Notes: generated by a model not told the origin, from the sequence alone. Positions 50,902 to 60,896 are shown, counted from the stretch's first letter. The stretch: DNA of 64,000 nt from an uncultured Cellulophaga sp. (GCA_947492955.1 CANLOV010000004.1:248001-312000), one strand, 5' to 3'. A program made the numbers and translations.

Positions 50902-52971
50902 ATGATGAAAAAAGCAATATTTATTTTTATTCTCTTTCCAATACTTATATATGGAAATAAAACAGAAACACCTTCTAAAATAGATAAAGTAATAGTTTAT
51001 TTAAATGGAGCATCTATATCTAGAACAGCTACTTGCAACTTAAACTCTGGCGTTTCTGAAATTACATTTACAAATTTATCTACAAAAATAGACGAAACAA
51101 GTATTCAGGTTTCGGGTTTAAAATCTGCCTCTATATTATCTATTTCTTATGATATTAATTATTTAGATAAAACCACAGCTTCTCCTGAATCAAAAAAATT
51201 ATTAAATGCTATTGAAAAGCTAAATTTAGAAGTTTCATTACTTAAGAATACTATTTTAGGTTTAGAAGAAGAAGAGCTTGTTATTACTAGTAATAGAGCC
51301 GTAAATTCCAGATTAAAAACACTCGACTTGGAAAAAATTAAAAGTATAAGTACCTATTACAGAAAACGTATTACTGAAATTAAAAATGAAATTTATACCA
51401 CTAATTTAAAAGTTAATGCGTTAGCTAAAAAAATTAAAAACATACAACAACAACTGGCAGAATTAAACAGCACTCCTTCCGAACCACAAGGAGAAATTAC
51501 TATAAAGTTCGATTCTCCTATACCAGTTTCATTAAATCTAAATTTAAAATATAATGTTCAAAATGCAGGATGGATTCCTAATTACAATATTAAATCTAAA
51601 AATATAGAAGACCCTTTACAACTAACATATAAAGCGCATGTATACCAAAAAACGGGGGTAAATTGGGATAATGTAGCTATTAGTTTATCTACAGGAAACC
51701 CCAATAGGTTTGTTACTAAACCAGAAGTGAATGCGCATTACTTAAACTTTGGAAGAAGAAAAAATTATCAAGCAAAATCAAATATAAAACAGAAATACAA
51801 TTACAATCCAATAGTGCGAAAGGTTACAGGTATTGTTACCGATGAGTCTGGAGCACCATTGCCAGGTTGTAATGTAATAGTAAAAGGAACAAGTAATGGT
51901 ACAGTTACCGATTTTGATGGTTTTTATGCTATGGATATTACCAACGGTCAAGAATTAGAATTTTCATACATAGGTTTTTCTTCTACAAGTATCCCTATTT
52001 ATTCTTCTCTAATAAATATAAAATTAGAAGAAGACGGGAGTCAGTTAGAAGAAGTTATAGTTGTTGGTTATGGAGCACAGAAGAGAAGTGCTGTAACAGG
52101 GGCGGTTACTAGTGTTAAAAATGAAAGAATAGGAAAGAGTAAAAATATAAGAATTAGAGGAGCTTCTAACGTTGTACAAGAACAAAAACCGCTTTATGTT
52201 ATAGATGGTATTCCTGTAGAAGATTATGAAGATGGAGACTTAGATCCTAATGAAATACAAAGTATAGACGTTTTAAAAGATGAGGCTTCTACAGCTATTT
52301 ATGGCAGTAGAGGAGCCAATGGAATAGTAATTATAACTACCAAAAAGAGTACTGTAGAAGAAGATATTACTACCGTAAAGTTTAATATTAAAAAAACATA
52401 CTCTATTGTTTCTGATGGAGATATTACTGCAATAGAGATTAATACTTTTAATTTAAATGCTTCTTATGAGTATTTTGCTGCTCCTATATTAGATGAAAAT
52501 GTATTTTTAACAGCTACATTTAAAGATTGGGAAAAATTAAATTTATTACCTGGTGAAGCCAATATTTATTTTAATGGAGCTTATGCAGGAAAAACAAATT
52601 TGAACCCATACACAACAAAAAAGGAAATTACGGTTTCTATGGGTATGGATGATGCTATTGAAATAACAAGAAGCCATAATAGAAATTTTAAAAGCAAATC
52701 TTTTACAGGCAGTAGCAGAGTTTTAGACAGAACTTATGATATTGAAATAAAAAACAATAAAACAATTCCAATTAATTTAAAATTAGTAGACCGCATTCCT
52801 ATTTCGCAAAACAAGGAAATTAAAGTAGATAATATAGAAACCTATAACGCTACTCATGACAAGAAAAAAGGAATTTTAACATGGCAATTAAAACTAAATG
52901 GTAAAGAAGATAAAAAAGAAAGTTTTTCGTACCAAGTTAAATACCCTAGAGGAAAGCAAATAACACTTTAG
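50902..52971 (+). CDS. MuiA-like DUF4139 protein with an internal carboxypeptidase-regulatory plus TonB-plug insertion
   Basis: 689 residues. Signal peptide about 1-19 (IFIFILFPILIYGNK). Residues 26-120 are the DUF4140 N-terminal domain of mucoidy-inhibitor (MuiA) proteins (IDKVIVYLNGASISRTA). A coiled coil covers about 140-190. DUF4139 begins about 198 (LNLNLKYNVQNAGWIPNYNI, VYQKTGVNWDNVAISLSTGNP) and is interrupted at about 303-483. The insertion contains a CarboxypepD_reg domain (VTGIVTDESGAPLPGCNVIV) and a SusC-type plug (EEVIVVGYGAQKRSAVTGAV, PLYVIDGIPVEDYE, IDVLKDEASTAIYGSRGANG). DUF4139 resumes and ends at the C-terminus (TYDIEIKNNKTIPINLKLVD). No outer-membrane barrel follows the plug. 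Confidence 0.85.
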   Translation: MMKKAIFIFILFPILIYGNKTETPSKIDKVIVYLNGASISRTATCNLNSGVSEITFTNLSTKIDETSIQVSGLKSASILSISYDINYLDKTTASPESKKLLNAIEKLNLEVSLLKNTILGLEEEELVITSNRAVNSRLKTLDLEKIKSISTYYRKRITEIKNEIYTTNLKVNALAKKIKNIQQQLAELNSTPSEPQGEITIKFDSPIPVSLNLNLKYNVQNAGWIPNYNIKSKNIEDPLQLTYKAHVYQKTGVNWDNVAISLSTGNPNRFVTKPEVNAHYLNFGRRKNYQAKSNIKQKYNYNPIVRKVTGIVTDESGAPLPGCNVIVKGTSNGTVTDFDGFYAMDITNGQELEFSYIGFSSTSIPIYSSLINIKLEEDGSQLEEVIVVGYGAQKRSAVTGAVTSVKNERIGKSKNIRIRGASNVVQEQKPLYVIDGIPVEDYEDGDLDPNEIQSIDVLKDEASTAIYGSRGANGIVIITTKKSTVEEDITTVKFNIKKTYSIVSDGDITAIEINTFNLNASYEYFAAPILDENVFLTATFKDWEKLNLLPGEANIYFNGAYAGKTNLNPYTTKKEITVSMGMDDAIEITRSHNRNFKSKSFTGSSRVLDRTYDIEIKNNKTIPINLKLVDRIPISQNKEIKVDNIETYNATHDKKKGILTWQLKLNGKEDKKESFSYQVKYPRGKQITL

Positions 52972-52977
52972 ATTAAA

Positions 52978-53011
52978 AAAGAGCATAAAACCTTATGGTT
53001 TTATGCTCTTT
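52978..53011. terminator. Bidirectional terminator between the MuiA-like and symporter genes
   Basis: AAAGAGCATAAAACC / GGTTTTATGCTCTTT with a TTAT loop. Confidence 0.9.
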
Positions 53012-53026
53012 ATAGTTTTTGTTTAA

Positions 53027-54352
53027 TTATTTCACAGTTTCTAAATGATCATCCCAATTTTTAACATTGGGCTTACTTAATTTCCCAACAGATTTAGCTA
53101 CCATCATAGATACGGTAGCGTCTCCCGTAACATTAACTACTGTTCTACACATATCTAAAGGCCGATCTACAGCAAAAATTAAAGCTAAACCTATGGCTAA
53201 TTTATCTGCAGGAAAACCAATAGATTCTAATACAATTACAAGCATTACCATTCCTGCTCCAGGAACAGCTGCAGAACCAATAGAGGCTAATAATGCTGTT
53301 AATACTATTGTTAATTGATCAGCTAAAGTTAAGTCAAAACTTAAAGCTTGGGCAATAAATACAGCAGCAACACCTTGGTATAAACTAGTGCCATCCATAT
53401 TTATAGTTGCGCCTACAGGCAAAACAAAGCTAGAAACCTCTTTATCTACACCAATATGTTCTTCTACACGCTCCATAGTAACTGGTAAGGTAGCTGCACT
53501 AGAACTAGTAGAAAAAGCCAATAGTTGAGCAGGACTCATTTGTTTTAAAAACCAAAATGGATTTTTCTTAGTGTAAACAGACACTAAAATGCAGTAAAAA
53601 ACAATCATTAATAACAAACCAACCACCACTACTCCTGCATACTTTAATAAAGCTAACAATAAATCAGGGTCACTAGAAGATACTACTACGTTTGCTAATA
53701 AAGCAAATACAGCAATAGGAGCAGATAGCATAATTAAATCTACCATTTTAAGAACCACATCGTTTAAAGAATCAAAAAAGTTCTTTAAGGGTTCTGCTTT
53801 TTTTTCTCCTATTAAAAGCATGGATACTCCAAAAAATATGGCGAAAAATATAACCTGTAACATAAGTCCGTTATTACTCATAGCTGCCATTGCATTATCT
53901 GGAACCATATCTTCTAAAAACTGTAAAGGTCCAGCATTTTTTTGGTTGGTAGCTTCTGCAATTTTAGAGGTCACTCCTTTGTTATTGGCATATGTTTCGG
54001 TAAGCTTTGTAATGGTTTCTTCTGAAATACCATTTCCCGGTTGTAAAATATTAACTAGTACTAAACCAATAGTAATTGCTATTACTGTAGTTCCTATATA
54101 AATTAAAATAGTTCGTAAACCTATATTTTTAAATTTAGAAATATCTTTTAAATCAGATATCCCTTTTATTAAAGAGGCTAATATTAATGGTATGGCTATT
54201 AGTTTTAATAATTTAATAAAAATTGTACCTAATGGTTTTATCCAATTTAAGACAAATGTTTCTCCTCCTTGTAATTGCGTCATACCATAACCAAAAACAA
54301 GCCCCAATAACATTCCAATAAGAATTTTCCAGTGCAATTCTAATTTCTTCAT
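53027..54352 (-). CDS. Dicarboxylate/amino acid:cation symporter (DAACS)
   Basis: 441 residues, eight membrane helices plus two re-entrant hairpins. Signatures: LAFSTSSSAATLPVTMERVEE (HP1, serine-rich), GATINMDGTSLYQGVAAVF (TM7 NMDGT motif), ASIGSAAVPGAGMVML (HP2), and FAVDRPLDMCRTVVNVTGDA with the Asp and Asn of TM8. It imports glutamate, aspartate or C4-dicarboxylates with Na+ or H+. The Arg in DRPLDMCRT is the residue that binds acidic side chains in glutamate/aspartate carriers, which favours those substrates. Single gene. Confidence 0.94.
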   Translation of the reverse strand: MKKLELHWKILIGMLLGLVFGYGMTQLQGGETFVLNWIKPLGTIFIKLLKLIAIPLILASLIKGISDLKDISKFKNIGLRTILIYIGTTVIAITIGLVLVNILQPGNGISEETITKLTETYANNKGVTSKIAEATNQKNAGPLQFLEDMVPDNAMAAMSNNGLMLQVIFFAIFFGVSMLLIGEKKAEPLKNFFDSLNDVVLKMVDLIMLSAPIAVFALLANVVVSSSDPDLLLALLKYAGVVVVGLLLMIVFYCILVSVYTKKNPFWFLKQMSPAQLLAFSTSSSAATLPVTMERVEEHIGVDKEVSSFVLPVGATINMDGTSLYQGVAAVFIAQALSFDLTLADQLTIVLTALLASIGSAAVPGAGMVMLVIVLESIGFPADKLAIGLALIFAVDRPLDMCRTVVNVTGDATVSMMVAKSVGKLSKPNVKNWDDHLETVK

Positions 54353-54417
54353 ACCATAAAAGTTATATTATAATCTGAAAGATACTATTTTGATAGTACA
54401 TCTGATAATTATCACAA

Positions 54418-54452
54418 AAAAAGTCCTAAGAAATATATCCTTAGGACTTTTT
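54418..54452 (-). terminator. Terminator of aroC
   Basis: AAAAAGTCCTAAG / CTTAGGACTTTTT around a nine-base loop, with a T-run on the minus strand. Confidence 0.88.
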
Positions 54453-54476
54453 AAACTTTATACTTAGAATTTTAAA

Positions 54477-55538
54477 TTATTTCTTACCCAAATTTAATAA
54501 AGTGTAATCTGCCATAACTAAAGCAGCCATAGCTTCTACAATAGGTACTGCTCTAGGAACAACACATGGATCATGACGCCCTTTACCTTTGGTAGTAACT
54601 ATATTTCCTTTTTTATCTATAGTATCATAAGGCTGTATAACAGTTGCTACAGGTTTAAAAGCTACACTAAAGTATATATCCATACCATTGCTTATACCAC
54701 CTTGTATACCGCCACTATAATTGGTTTTAGTAGAACCATCGGTGTTAAACTGATCGTTATGATCACTTCCTTTCATAGCTACACCATCAAATCCGCTACC
54801 ATATTCAAAACCTTTAACAGCATTTATAGAAAGCATAGCTTTACCTAATTCTGCGTGTAATTTATCAAAAACTGGCTCTCCAAGTCCAATGGGTACATTT
54901 TGAATAACACAGGTAATAACGCCACCTATAGTATCACCTTCTTTTTTTATTTTTTTAATGTATGTTTCCATTTCAGCAGCTTTTGCTGTATCTGGACAAC
55001 GTACAGGGTTAGATTCTATTAAAGAGAAATCTAGTTCTTTGTAATCTTTGTTTAATTTTAATTCACCTACCTGAGAAACGAAAGCATTAATTTTTATTTC
55101 AGGAATAAATTGCTTTGCTATGGCACCAGCCACTACTCTACTAGCAGTTTCTCTTGCAGAACTTCTACCGCCTCCTCTATAGTCTCTAAAACCATATTTT
55201 TGATCATACACATAATCTGCATGCGAAGGTCTGTAAGAATCTTTTATATGAGAATAATCGTGAGATTTTTGATTTGTATTTCTAATTGCAAAACCAATAG
55301 AAGTACCCGTAGTTTTTCCTTCGAAAATGCCTGAGAAAAACTCAACTTCATCGGGCTCTTTTCTTTGCGTAACTATAGCAGATTGCCCTGGTTTTCTTCT
55401 ATTTAATTCATTTTGAATTGCTTCAAAATCTAATGTTATTCCTGCCGGACAGCCATCTAAAACACCTCCAATTGCTACTCCATGAGATTCGCCAAAAGTT
55501 GATAATTTAAAAAGGTTCCCAAAAGTATTCCCTGCCAT
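54477..55538 (-). CDS. aroC: Chorismate synthase
   Basis: 353 residues. [21 protein letters not shown] at the N-terminus, [32 protein letters not shown] shortened as the conserved flavin-binding stretch, [30 protein letters not shown] and the C-terminal [26 protein letters not shown] are all chorismate synthase signatures. It removes phosphate from 5-enolpyruvylshikimate 3-phosphate using reduced FMN, the last step to chorismate. A clear promoter lies upstream. Chorismate feeds aromatic amino acids and the menaquinone route in which MenB, encoded 46 kb away, acts. Confidence 0.97.
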   Translation of the reverse strand: MAGNTFGNLFKLSTFGESHGVAIGGVLDGCPAGITLDFEAIQNELNRRKPGQSAIVTQRKEPDEVEFFSGIFEGKTTGTSIGFAIRNTNQKSHDYSHIKDSYRPSHADYVYDQKYGFRDYRGGGRSSARETASRVVAGAIAKQFIPEIKINAFVSQVGELKLNKDYKELDFSLIESNPVRCPDTAKAAEMETYIKKIKKEGDTIGGVITCVIQNVPIGLGEPVFDKLHAELGKAMLSINAVKGFEYGSGFDGVAMKGSDHNDQFNTDGSTKTNYSGGIQGGISNGMDIYFSVAFKPVATVIQPYDTIDKKGNIVTTKGKGRHDPCVVPRAVPIVEAMAALVMADYTLLNLGKK

Positions 55539-55555
55539 ATCTTATAAATATGCTG

Positions 55556-55588
55556 CAAAGGTAAATCTTAAAAACCTCTAAAACAAAA
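55556..55588 (-). promoter_or_regulatory. Promoter of aroC
   Basis: On the minus strand: TTTTG, 20-base spacer, TACCTTTG, about 18 bases before the ATG. One of the two best two-box promoters in the window. Confidence 0.65.
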
Positions 55589-55723
55589 TTTATGCGTTTT
55601 CCAATTTTTATGCTTTATAAGTAACAATAAAACAGAAAATTAACAATTTCCTTAAAAATCAATAATATATAGTTAATGTACTACATTGTTTTTTAATGTT
55701 AATTTACGTAAACATAATTTTTT

Positions 55724-56626
55724 GTGAAAAAAAGAAAAATAGATATAGCAGTAATTTCGGATGTGCACCTTGGTACTTATGGTTGTCATGCAGAGGAGCT
55801 TCTTGTGTATTTAAGTAGTATTCAACCAAAAAAGTTAATATTAAACGGAGATATTATAGATGTATGGCAGTTTAATAAACGTTACTTTCCTCCTGCTCAT
55901 TTAAAAGTTGTAAAGAAAATAATAGGAATGGCTTCTAAAGGTGTAGAAGTAATTTACATTACAGGAAATCATGATGAAATGTTACGAAAATTTAGTGATG
56001 CTTCTATTGGTAAATTTAGTGTTGTAAATAAATTAATATTAGAGTTAGACGGTAAAAAATGTTGGTTTTTTCATGGCGATGTTTTTGATGTTTCTATACA
56101 GAATGCCAAATGGTTGGCTAAATTAGGTGGTTATGGGTACGATCTACTTATTTTAATTAACAGAATTATTAATTGGTGCTTATTAAAACTAGGCAGAGAA
56201 AAGTATTCGCTTTCTAAAAAAATTAAGAATAGTGTTAAAGGTGCTGTTAAACATATTAATAATTTTGAAAAAACAGCTGGAGATTTAGCTATTGAAAATG
56301 GCTATGATTATGTAGCATGCGGACATATACACCAGCCTAAAAAGGAAACCTATGAAAATAAAATAGGTAAATGTATTTATTTAAATTCGGGTGATTGGGT
56401 AGAGAATTTAACTGCTTTAGAATATTCTTTTAAACGTTGGAAAATTTACCGATACAACCACGATAAGTTATCTCCTTTTTTTATGGATGAGGATTTAAAA
56501 GAAATGGATTTTAATGAACTACTGGCTTCTATTAAAGATAACAATAAAGTAAAACCTATTTCTACAGATAATAATGAAGAAATAAGTTTTACTCCTTTAA
56601 AAAAAGAAAATTCATCAATCGATTAA
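55724..56626 (+). CDS. LpxH-like metallophosphatase (UDP-2,3-diacylglucosamine diphosphatase family)
   Basis: 300 residues starting at GTG. The five metal-binding blocks are visible: ISDVHLGTYG, NGDIIDVW, TGNHDEMLR, FFHGDVFD and CGHIHQPK. The order and spacing fit the LpxH/LpxH2 group that hydrolyses UDP-diacylglucosamine in lipid A synthesis; related proteins in Bacteroidota carry this annotation, but the C-terminal tail (IKDNNKVKPISTDNNEE) is variable. The start GTG directly precedes KKRKIDIAVISDVHL, leaving no room for another. Its end overlaps the YdiJ-like gene tail-to-tail by 12 bases. Confidence 0.85.
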   Translation: MKKRKIDIAVISDVHLGTYGCHAEELLVYLSSIQPKKLILNGDIIDVWQFNKRYFPPAHLKVVKKIIGMASKGVEVIYITGNHDEMLRKFSDASIGKFSVVNKLILELDGKKCWFFHGDVFDVSIQNAKWLAKLGGYGYDLLILINRIINWCLLKLGREKYSLSKKIKNSVKGAVKHINNFEKTAGDLAIENGYDYVACGHIHQPKKETYENKIGKCIYLNSGDWVENLTALEYSFKRWKIYRYNHDKLSPFFMDEDLKEMDFNELLASIKDNNKVKPISTDNNEEISFTPLKKENSSID

Positions 56627-59527
56627 AGCTTCTTTTAAAATTGTAATAGGATGTTTTGCTTCTCTTTTTGTGCCATCATATATTTGATGTCTACAACTGG
56701 TACCATTTGCAGCTATTATAGTCTCTTTTGATGATTTACGAACAGAAGGAAATAATTTTAGCTCGCCAACGCTCATACTAACTTCATAGTGTTCTTTTTC
56801 GTATCCAAAAGAACCCGCCATACCACAACAACCAGAACTTATAATAGAAACGGTATAGTTTTTTGGTAAATTTAAAACATCAAAAGTTACCTTTTGGTTC
56901 GATAATGATTTCTGATGGCAATGGTTATGTATTTTTACTGTTTTACTTTCATCTGTAAAATTAGTTGCTGTTATATTGCCTTTTTCTATTTCTGAGGCTA
57001 AAAACTCTTCTATAATAAAAGAATGATTGGCTACTAAAGTTACCGTTTCTTTATCTTCTAATAAACGCTTATACTCATCTCTAAAAGATAAAATTGCTGA
57101 AGGTTCTAAACCAATAATTGGTAATCCTTGCTTTGCATAAACTCCTAATTTTTCAACATTTTCTGCTGCTAATTTTTTAGCTTCTTTTAAAAAACCTTTA
57201 GAGATATAAGTTCTTCCGCTTTCACCATAAAACAACTCCACATCATATCCTAAACGAATTAGTACTTCTATAGCATCTTTACCTAATTCTATGTCTAAAT
57301 AATTAGTAAACTCATCAATATATAAAATAACTTTTTGTTTGTTTTTAATATGCTGATTTTTATATAATTGAAGGTGTTTATCAAAATTAAAATTATAAAC
57401 TTTAGGAAGTGCTCTTTCTTGCGCTACGCCAGATACTTTTTTTATTAAACTACTTAGTGGTTTAGAATCGAATATAGCATTGGTTAAACCAGAAAATTTA
57501 CTTCCTAGTTTATTAGATTTTGTACTAGTAGCAAATAGTTTGCTACGAAAAGGGTACCCGTTTGCTTCTTGGTATTGGTATAAAAATTCTGCTTTTAAAG
57601 TAGCTACATCTACGTTACTAGGGCATTCGCTAGAACATGCTTTACAACTTAAACATAAATCAAAAACTTCTTTTAATTCTTTCTGATTAAATTGATTCTC
57701 TTTATCAGATGCAGTTAAAAATTCGCGTAAGGCATTAGCTCTACCTCTGGTGGTATCTTTTTCATTTTTAGTAGCATGGTAACTTGGGCACATTGCTCCT
57801 GCAACTTCACTCGTTTTTCTGCAATCTCCACTACCATTACATTTTTCAGCCGCTTTTAAAATTCCTTCGCTATCAGAAAAGTCTAATAAAGTCTTTATTT
57901 CTGGCTCTTTACGATCAATATCATATCGTAAAGATTCGTCCATTGGGTAAGCATCTACTATTTTTCCCGGATTAAATATGTTATTAGGGTCAAAATAAGA
58001 CTTAATTCTTTTTAATAATTCATAATTAGTATCACCAATCATTAAAGGAATAAACTCCGCTCTTACAATACCGTCTCCGTGCTCTCCACTAAAAGAGCCT
58101 TTGTATTTTTTGGTAAGTTTGGCAACATCTGTTGTTATTGCTCTAAATAATTTTACATCTTCAGACTTTTTTAAATTTAAAATAGGTCTTAAATGTAATT
58201 CACCAGCCCCAGCATGTGCATAGTAGACTGCATTCTGGTTATACCCTTTCATTATTTGAGTAAACTCACCAATAAAATCTTTTAAATCTTCTAGAGCAAC
58301 AGCAGTATCTTCTATACAGGCTACAGCTTTACTATCGCCAACCATATTTCCTAACAGGCCTAAACCTGCTTTTCTAAGTTGTAGTGCTTTGTTTATATCT
58401 TTACCATTTAGCACCGGATTTGCATAACTTAATCCAGATTGCTGAATAGTTTTTAATAAATCTTCTATCTGATTTTTTAATTCTTCTTCTGTATCTGCTT
58501 TTACCTCTAGCATTAATAAGGCTTCTGGGTCGCCTTCTACAAAAAATCTATTTGCTAATTGTGCTCTGTTATTTTTAGTGCAGTCCAAAATAATTTTATC
58601 CATCATTTCGCACACATGTAAACTATGCTTCATAACTGGCACTACATCACTAAGGCAATCTTCTAAAGTTTTATAATGCGTTACTACCATTGCAGCATGC
58701 TTAGGCGGAATATCGTCTAATTGCAATGTAATTTCGGTAGTAAATGCAAGAGTACCTTCACTACCACTTAGTAGTTCACACAAGTTTATATGGTTATTTG
58801 CACCTCCAAAAACAGTACTTTTTAATAATTCATCTACCGCATATCCTGTACTTCTCCTGTGTATTTGTGGCTTTGGAAACTGCTCTTGTATTTCTTTTTG
58901 TAACTCTTTATTATTTAAATCTTTAGATATATTTTTGTAAATACTTCCTTCAAATGTATCTAGCTGTTCTTTTTGTTTAAACTCTTCTGGAGTTAAGGTT
59001 TTAAATTCAGCTTCATTACCATCTGCTAAAATTGTTTTTAAAGAAACAACTTTATCTCTTGTAACGCCATATTGTATAGAAGTGGTACCAGAAGAATTAT
59101 TACCCACCATACCACCTATCATACATCTATTAGAGGTGGATGTATTAGGTCCAAAAAACAATCCATAAGGAGCTAAATATAAATTTAACTCATCTCTAAT
59201 AACACCTGGCTGTACTGTTATTTGCTTTTTATCTTTATCTAAATTAATAATTTTAGTAAAGTTTTTAGAAACATCTACCACAATACCATCACCCACACAT
59301 TGCCCTGCTAATGATGTTCCTGCTGTTCTTGGTATTAAACTTGCTTTGTTCTCTTTTGCAAAAACAATAAGTTTTTGAATATCAGCAATTGTTTTAGGAA
59401 AAGCTACAGCCAATGGCATTTTCCTATAAACAGAAGCATCTGTAGCGTATAACGTTGTTGTAAGTTTATCTAGAAGTAACTCCCCTTCTAAATTATCATT
59501 TAATTGTAGTAATAAATCTGTATCCAA
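56615..59527 (-). CDS. FAD/Fe-S oxidoreductase of the YdiJ (D-2-hydroxyacid dehydrogenase) type
   Basis: 970 residues, start TTG. The N-terminal FAD-binding part has LIPRTAGTSLAGQCVG, NRCMIGGMVGNNSSGTTSIQYG, SGSEGTLAFTTEITL and the C-terminal GEHGDGIVRAEFIPLMIG with FDPNNIFNPGKIVD. Next come a ferredoxin-like section with CNGSGDCRKT and MCPSYHATK, then DLCLSCKACSSECPSNVD, giving two [4Fe-4S] motifs. The last 250 residues carry the CCG-type cysteine domain (NHCHQKSLSN, SSGCCGMAGSFGYEKEHYE). It oxidises a D-2-hydroxyacid such as 2-hydroxyglutarate or lactate; the substrate is inferred from homologues. Confidence 0.9.
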   Translation of the reverse strand: MDTDLLLQLNDNLEGELLLDKLTTTLYATDASVYRKMPLAVAFPKTIADIQKLIVFAKENKASLIPRTAGTSLAGQCVGDGIVVDVSKNFTKIINLDKDKKQITVQPGVIRDELNLYLAPYGLFFGPNTSTSNRCMIGGMVGNNSSGTTSIQYGVTRDKVVSLKTILADGNEAEFKTLTPEEFKQKEQLDTFEGSIYKNISKDLNNKELQKEIQEQFPKPQIHRRSTGYAVDELLKSTVFGGANNHINLCELLSGSEGTLAFTTEITLQLDDIPPKHAAMVVTHYKTLEDCLSDVVPVMKHSLHVCEMMDKIILDCTKNNRAQLANRFFVEGDPEALLMLEVKADTEEELKNQIEDLLKTIQQSGLSYANPVLNGKDINKALQLRKAGLGLLGNMVGDSKAVACIEDTAVALEDLKDFIGEFTQIMKGYNQNAVYYAHAGAGELHLRPILNLKKSEDVKLFRAITTDVAKLTKKYKGSFSGEHGDGIVRAEFIPLMIGDTNYELLKRIKSYFDPNNIFNPGKIVDAYPMDESLRYDIDRKEPEIKTLLDFSDSEGILKAAEKCNGSGDCRKTSEVAGAMCPSYHATKNEKDTTRGRANALREFLTASDKENQFNQKELKEVFDLCLSCKACSSECPSNVDVATLKAEFLYQYQEANGYPFRSKLFATSTKSNKLGSKFSGLTNAIFDSKPLSSLIKKVSGVAQERALPKVYNFNFDKHLQLYKNQHIKNKQKVILYIDEFTNYLDIELGKDAIEVLIRLGYDVELFYGESGRTYISKGFLKEAKKLAAENVEKLGVYAKQGLPIIGLEPSAILSFRDEYKRLLEDKETVTLVANHSFIIEEFLASEIEKGNITATNFTDESKTVKIHNHCHQKSLSNQKVTFDVLNLPKNYTVSIISSGCCGMAGSFGYEKEHYEVSMSVGELKLFPSVRKSSKETIIAANGTSCRHQIYDGTKREAKHPITILKEALID

Positions 59528-59546
59528 TTTGGAAGTATTTTAGGCA

Positions 59547-59554
59547 CAAATTTA
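59547..59554 (-). promoter_or_regulatory. Candidate -7 box for the YdiJ-like gene
   Basis: TAAATTTG on the minus strand, 20 bases before the TTG start. Confidence 0.4.
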
Positions 59555-59671
59555 AGTTATATTATTGATTTGGGCTTTATTTAATTTTAAAACTAAATTT
59601 ATGAGATGGGTGAAATTAATAGAACTATTATTCCTATTTATAACAAGCTTTTTTTTACGTTATATATTAAG

Positions 59672-59679
59672 TACATTTG
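59672..59679 (+). promoter_or_regulatory. Candidate -7 box for the TlpA-type lipoprotein gene
   Basis: TACATTTG, 21 bases before the ATG; no TTG at -33. Confidence 0.45.
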
Positions 59680-59699
59680 CTTGAAACAAAATTATAAAA

Positions 59700-60806
59700 A
59701 TGAAAAAAATTCTAATATTAGCAAGTTTTATTGCCACTTTGGTTGCTTGTAAATCTACTCCAGAAGGATATGTAGTAACTGGTACTATTACAGGAGAGTT
59801 AAAAGATAGTACACAAGTATTTTTAAAAAAATTAGATGCTAGAAAACAACCGATAGATTTAGATACAGCTTTTGTAAAAAACGGAGAGTTTATTTTTAAG
59901 GGTGTGGCTAATGATTTAGAATTACGATTTGTTTTTATTGATAAAGCGCAAGGGTATATTTCTTTTATTACTGAGAATGGAGAAATTAATATAAATGCCC
60001 AAAAAGATAGTTTAGGTTTTGCTAACGTAGAAGGTACTATACAAAACGATATTTATGGTGATTTCAATGATAACATGAGAGCTTTAACCAATAAATACAC
60101 ATCTATTAATAAAGATTATAGAAATGCTAAAAATTCTAATGATGCAGCTACTGCAGAAGCATTAGAAGATGAGCTTAAAGAATTAATAGAAGAAAGAAAA
60201 GATTTTGAAAAAAGTTTTGTAAAAGAAAATCCGAATGCATTGATTTCTGCATTTTTATTACAAAGCATGCTTGCTTCTAAAGTTTTCCCTGAAGAAGAGG
60301 TTAAAAGTATGTTTGATGCTTTTACACCAGAAATTAAGGCTACAGAACCTGGTAAAGAAATACAAAAAATTATAGAAAAAGGTAAAGCAGTAGCCGTTGG
60401 TTCTAAAGCCCCAAATTTTTCTGCTCCTACACCAACAGGTGAAAAATTAGCTCTTTATGATGTTTTAGGTAAAATAACAATTATAGATTTTTGGGCTGCT
60501 TGGTGTAAACCATGTAGAGCAGAAAACCCTAATGTAGTTAAGTTATATAATAAATATCATGAAAAAGGACTTAATATATTAGGTGTTTCTTTTGATAAAA
60601 CTCCAGGGGCTTGGAAAAAAGCAATTGAAGACGATGGTTTAATTTGGGATCACGTATCAAACGTTCAATATTTTGATGAAATAGCAAAACTTTACAATTT
60701 AAATGCTATCCCTGCTACAGTTATTTTAGATGAAAAAGGAATTATTTTAGCTAAAAATTTAAGAGGAGCTGCATTAGAAGAAAAAATTGCTTCGTTACTT
60801 CAGTAA
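59700..60806 (+). CDS. TlpA/AhpC-TSA thioredoxin-like lipoprotein with DUF4369
   Basis: 368 residues. Lipoprotein signal LASFIATLVAC (Cys17). Residues 24-120 are a DUF4369 beta-sandwich (YVVTGTITGELKDSTQVFLKKL), then a helical linker rich in Glu/Lys (about 125-230). The C-terminal thioredoxin domain has SKAPNFSAPTPTGEKLALYD and the redox pair FWAAWCKPCRAENP (Cys269, Cys272), the cis-Pro in NAIPATVIL. It is membrane-anchored in the periplasm and reduces or rearranges disulfides. This two-domain design is common in Bacteroidota. It has its own promoter box and strong terminator. Confidence 0.93.
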   Translation: MKKILILASFIATLVACKSTPEGYVVTGTITGELKDSTQVFLKKLDARKQPIDLDTAFVKNGEFIFKGVANDLELRFVFIDKAQGYISFITENGEININAQKDSLGFANVEGTIQNDIYGDFNDNMRALTNKYTSINKDYRNAKNSNDAATAEALEDELKELIEERKDFEKSFVKENPNALISAFLLQSMLASKVFPEEEVKSMFDAFTPEIKATEPGKEIQKIIEKGKAVAVGSKAPNFSAPTPTGEKLALYDVLGKITIIDFWAAWCKPCRAENPNVVKLYNKYHEKGLNILGVSFDKTPGAWKKAIEDDGLIWDHVSNVQYFDEIAKLYNLNAIPATVILDEKGIILAKNLRGAALEEKIASLLQ

Positions 60807-60827
60807 AGAGAAATAAATTTAAAAATA

Positions 60828-60865
60828 AAAAGGTTCAGAATATATTATCATATTCTGAACCTTTT
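60828..60865. terminator. Bidirectional terminator after the TlpA-type gene
   Basis: AAAAGGTTCAGAATAT / ATATTCTGAACCTTTT with a six-base loop. Confidence 0.92.
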
Positions 60866-60896
60866 ATATTTTAGAAAACAAATTAGTTAGTATCGT

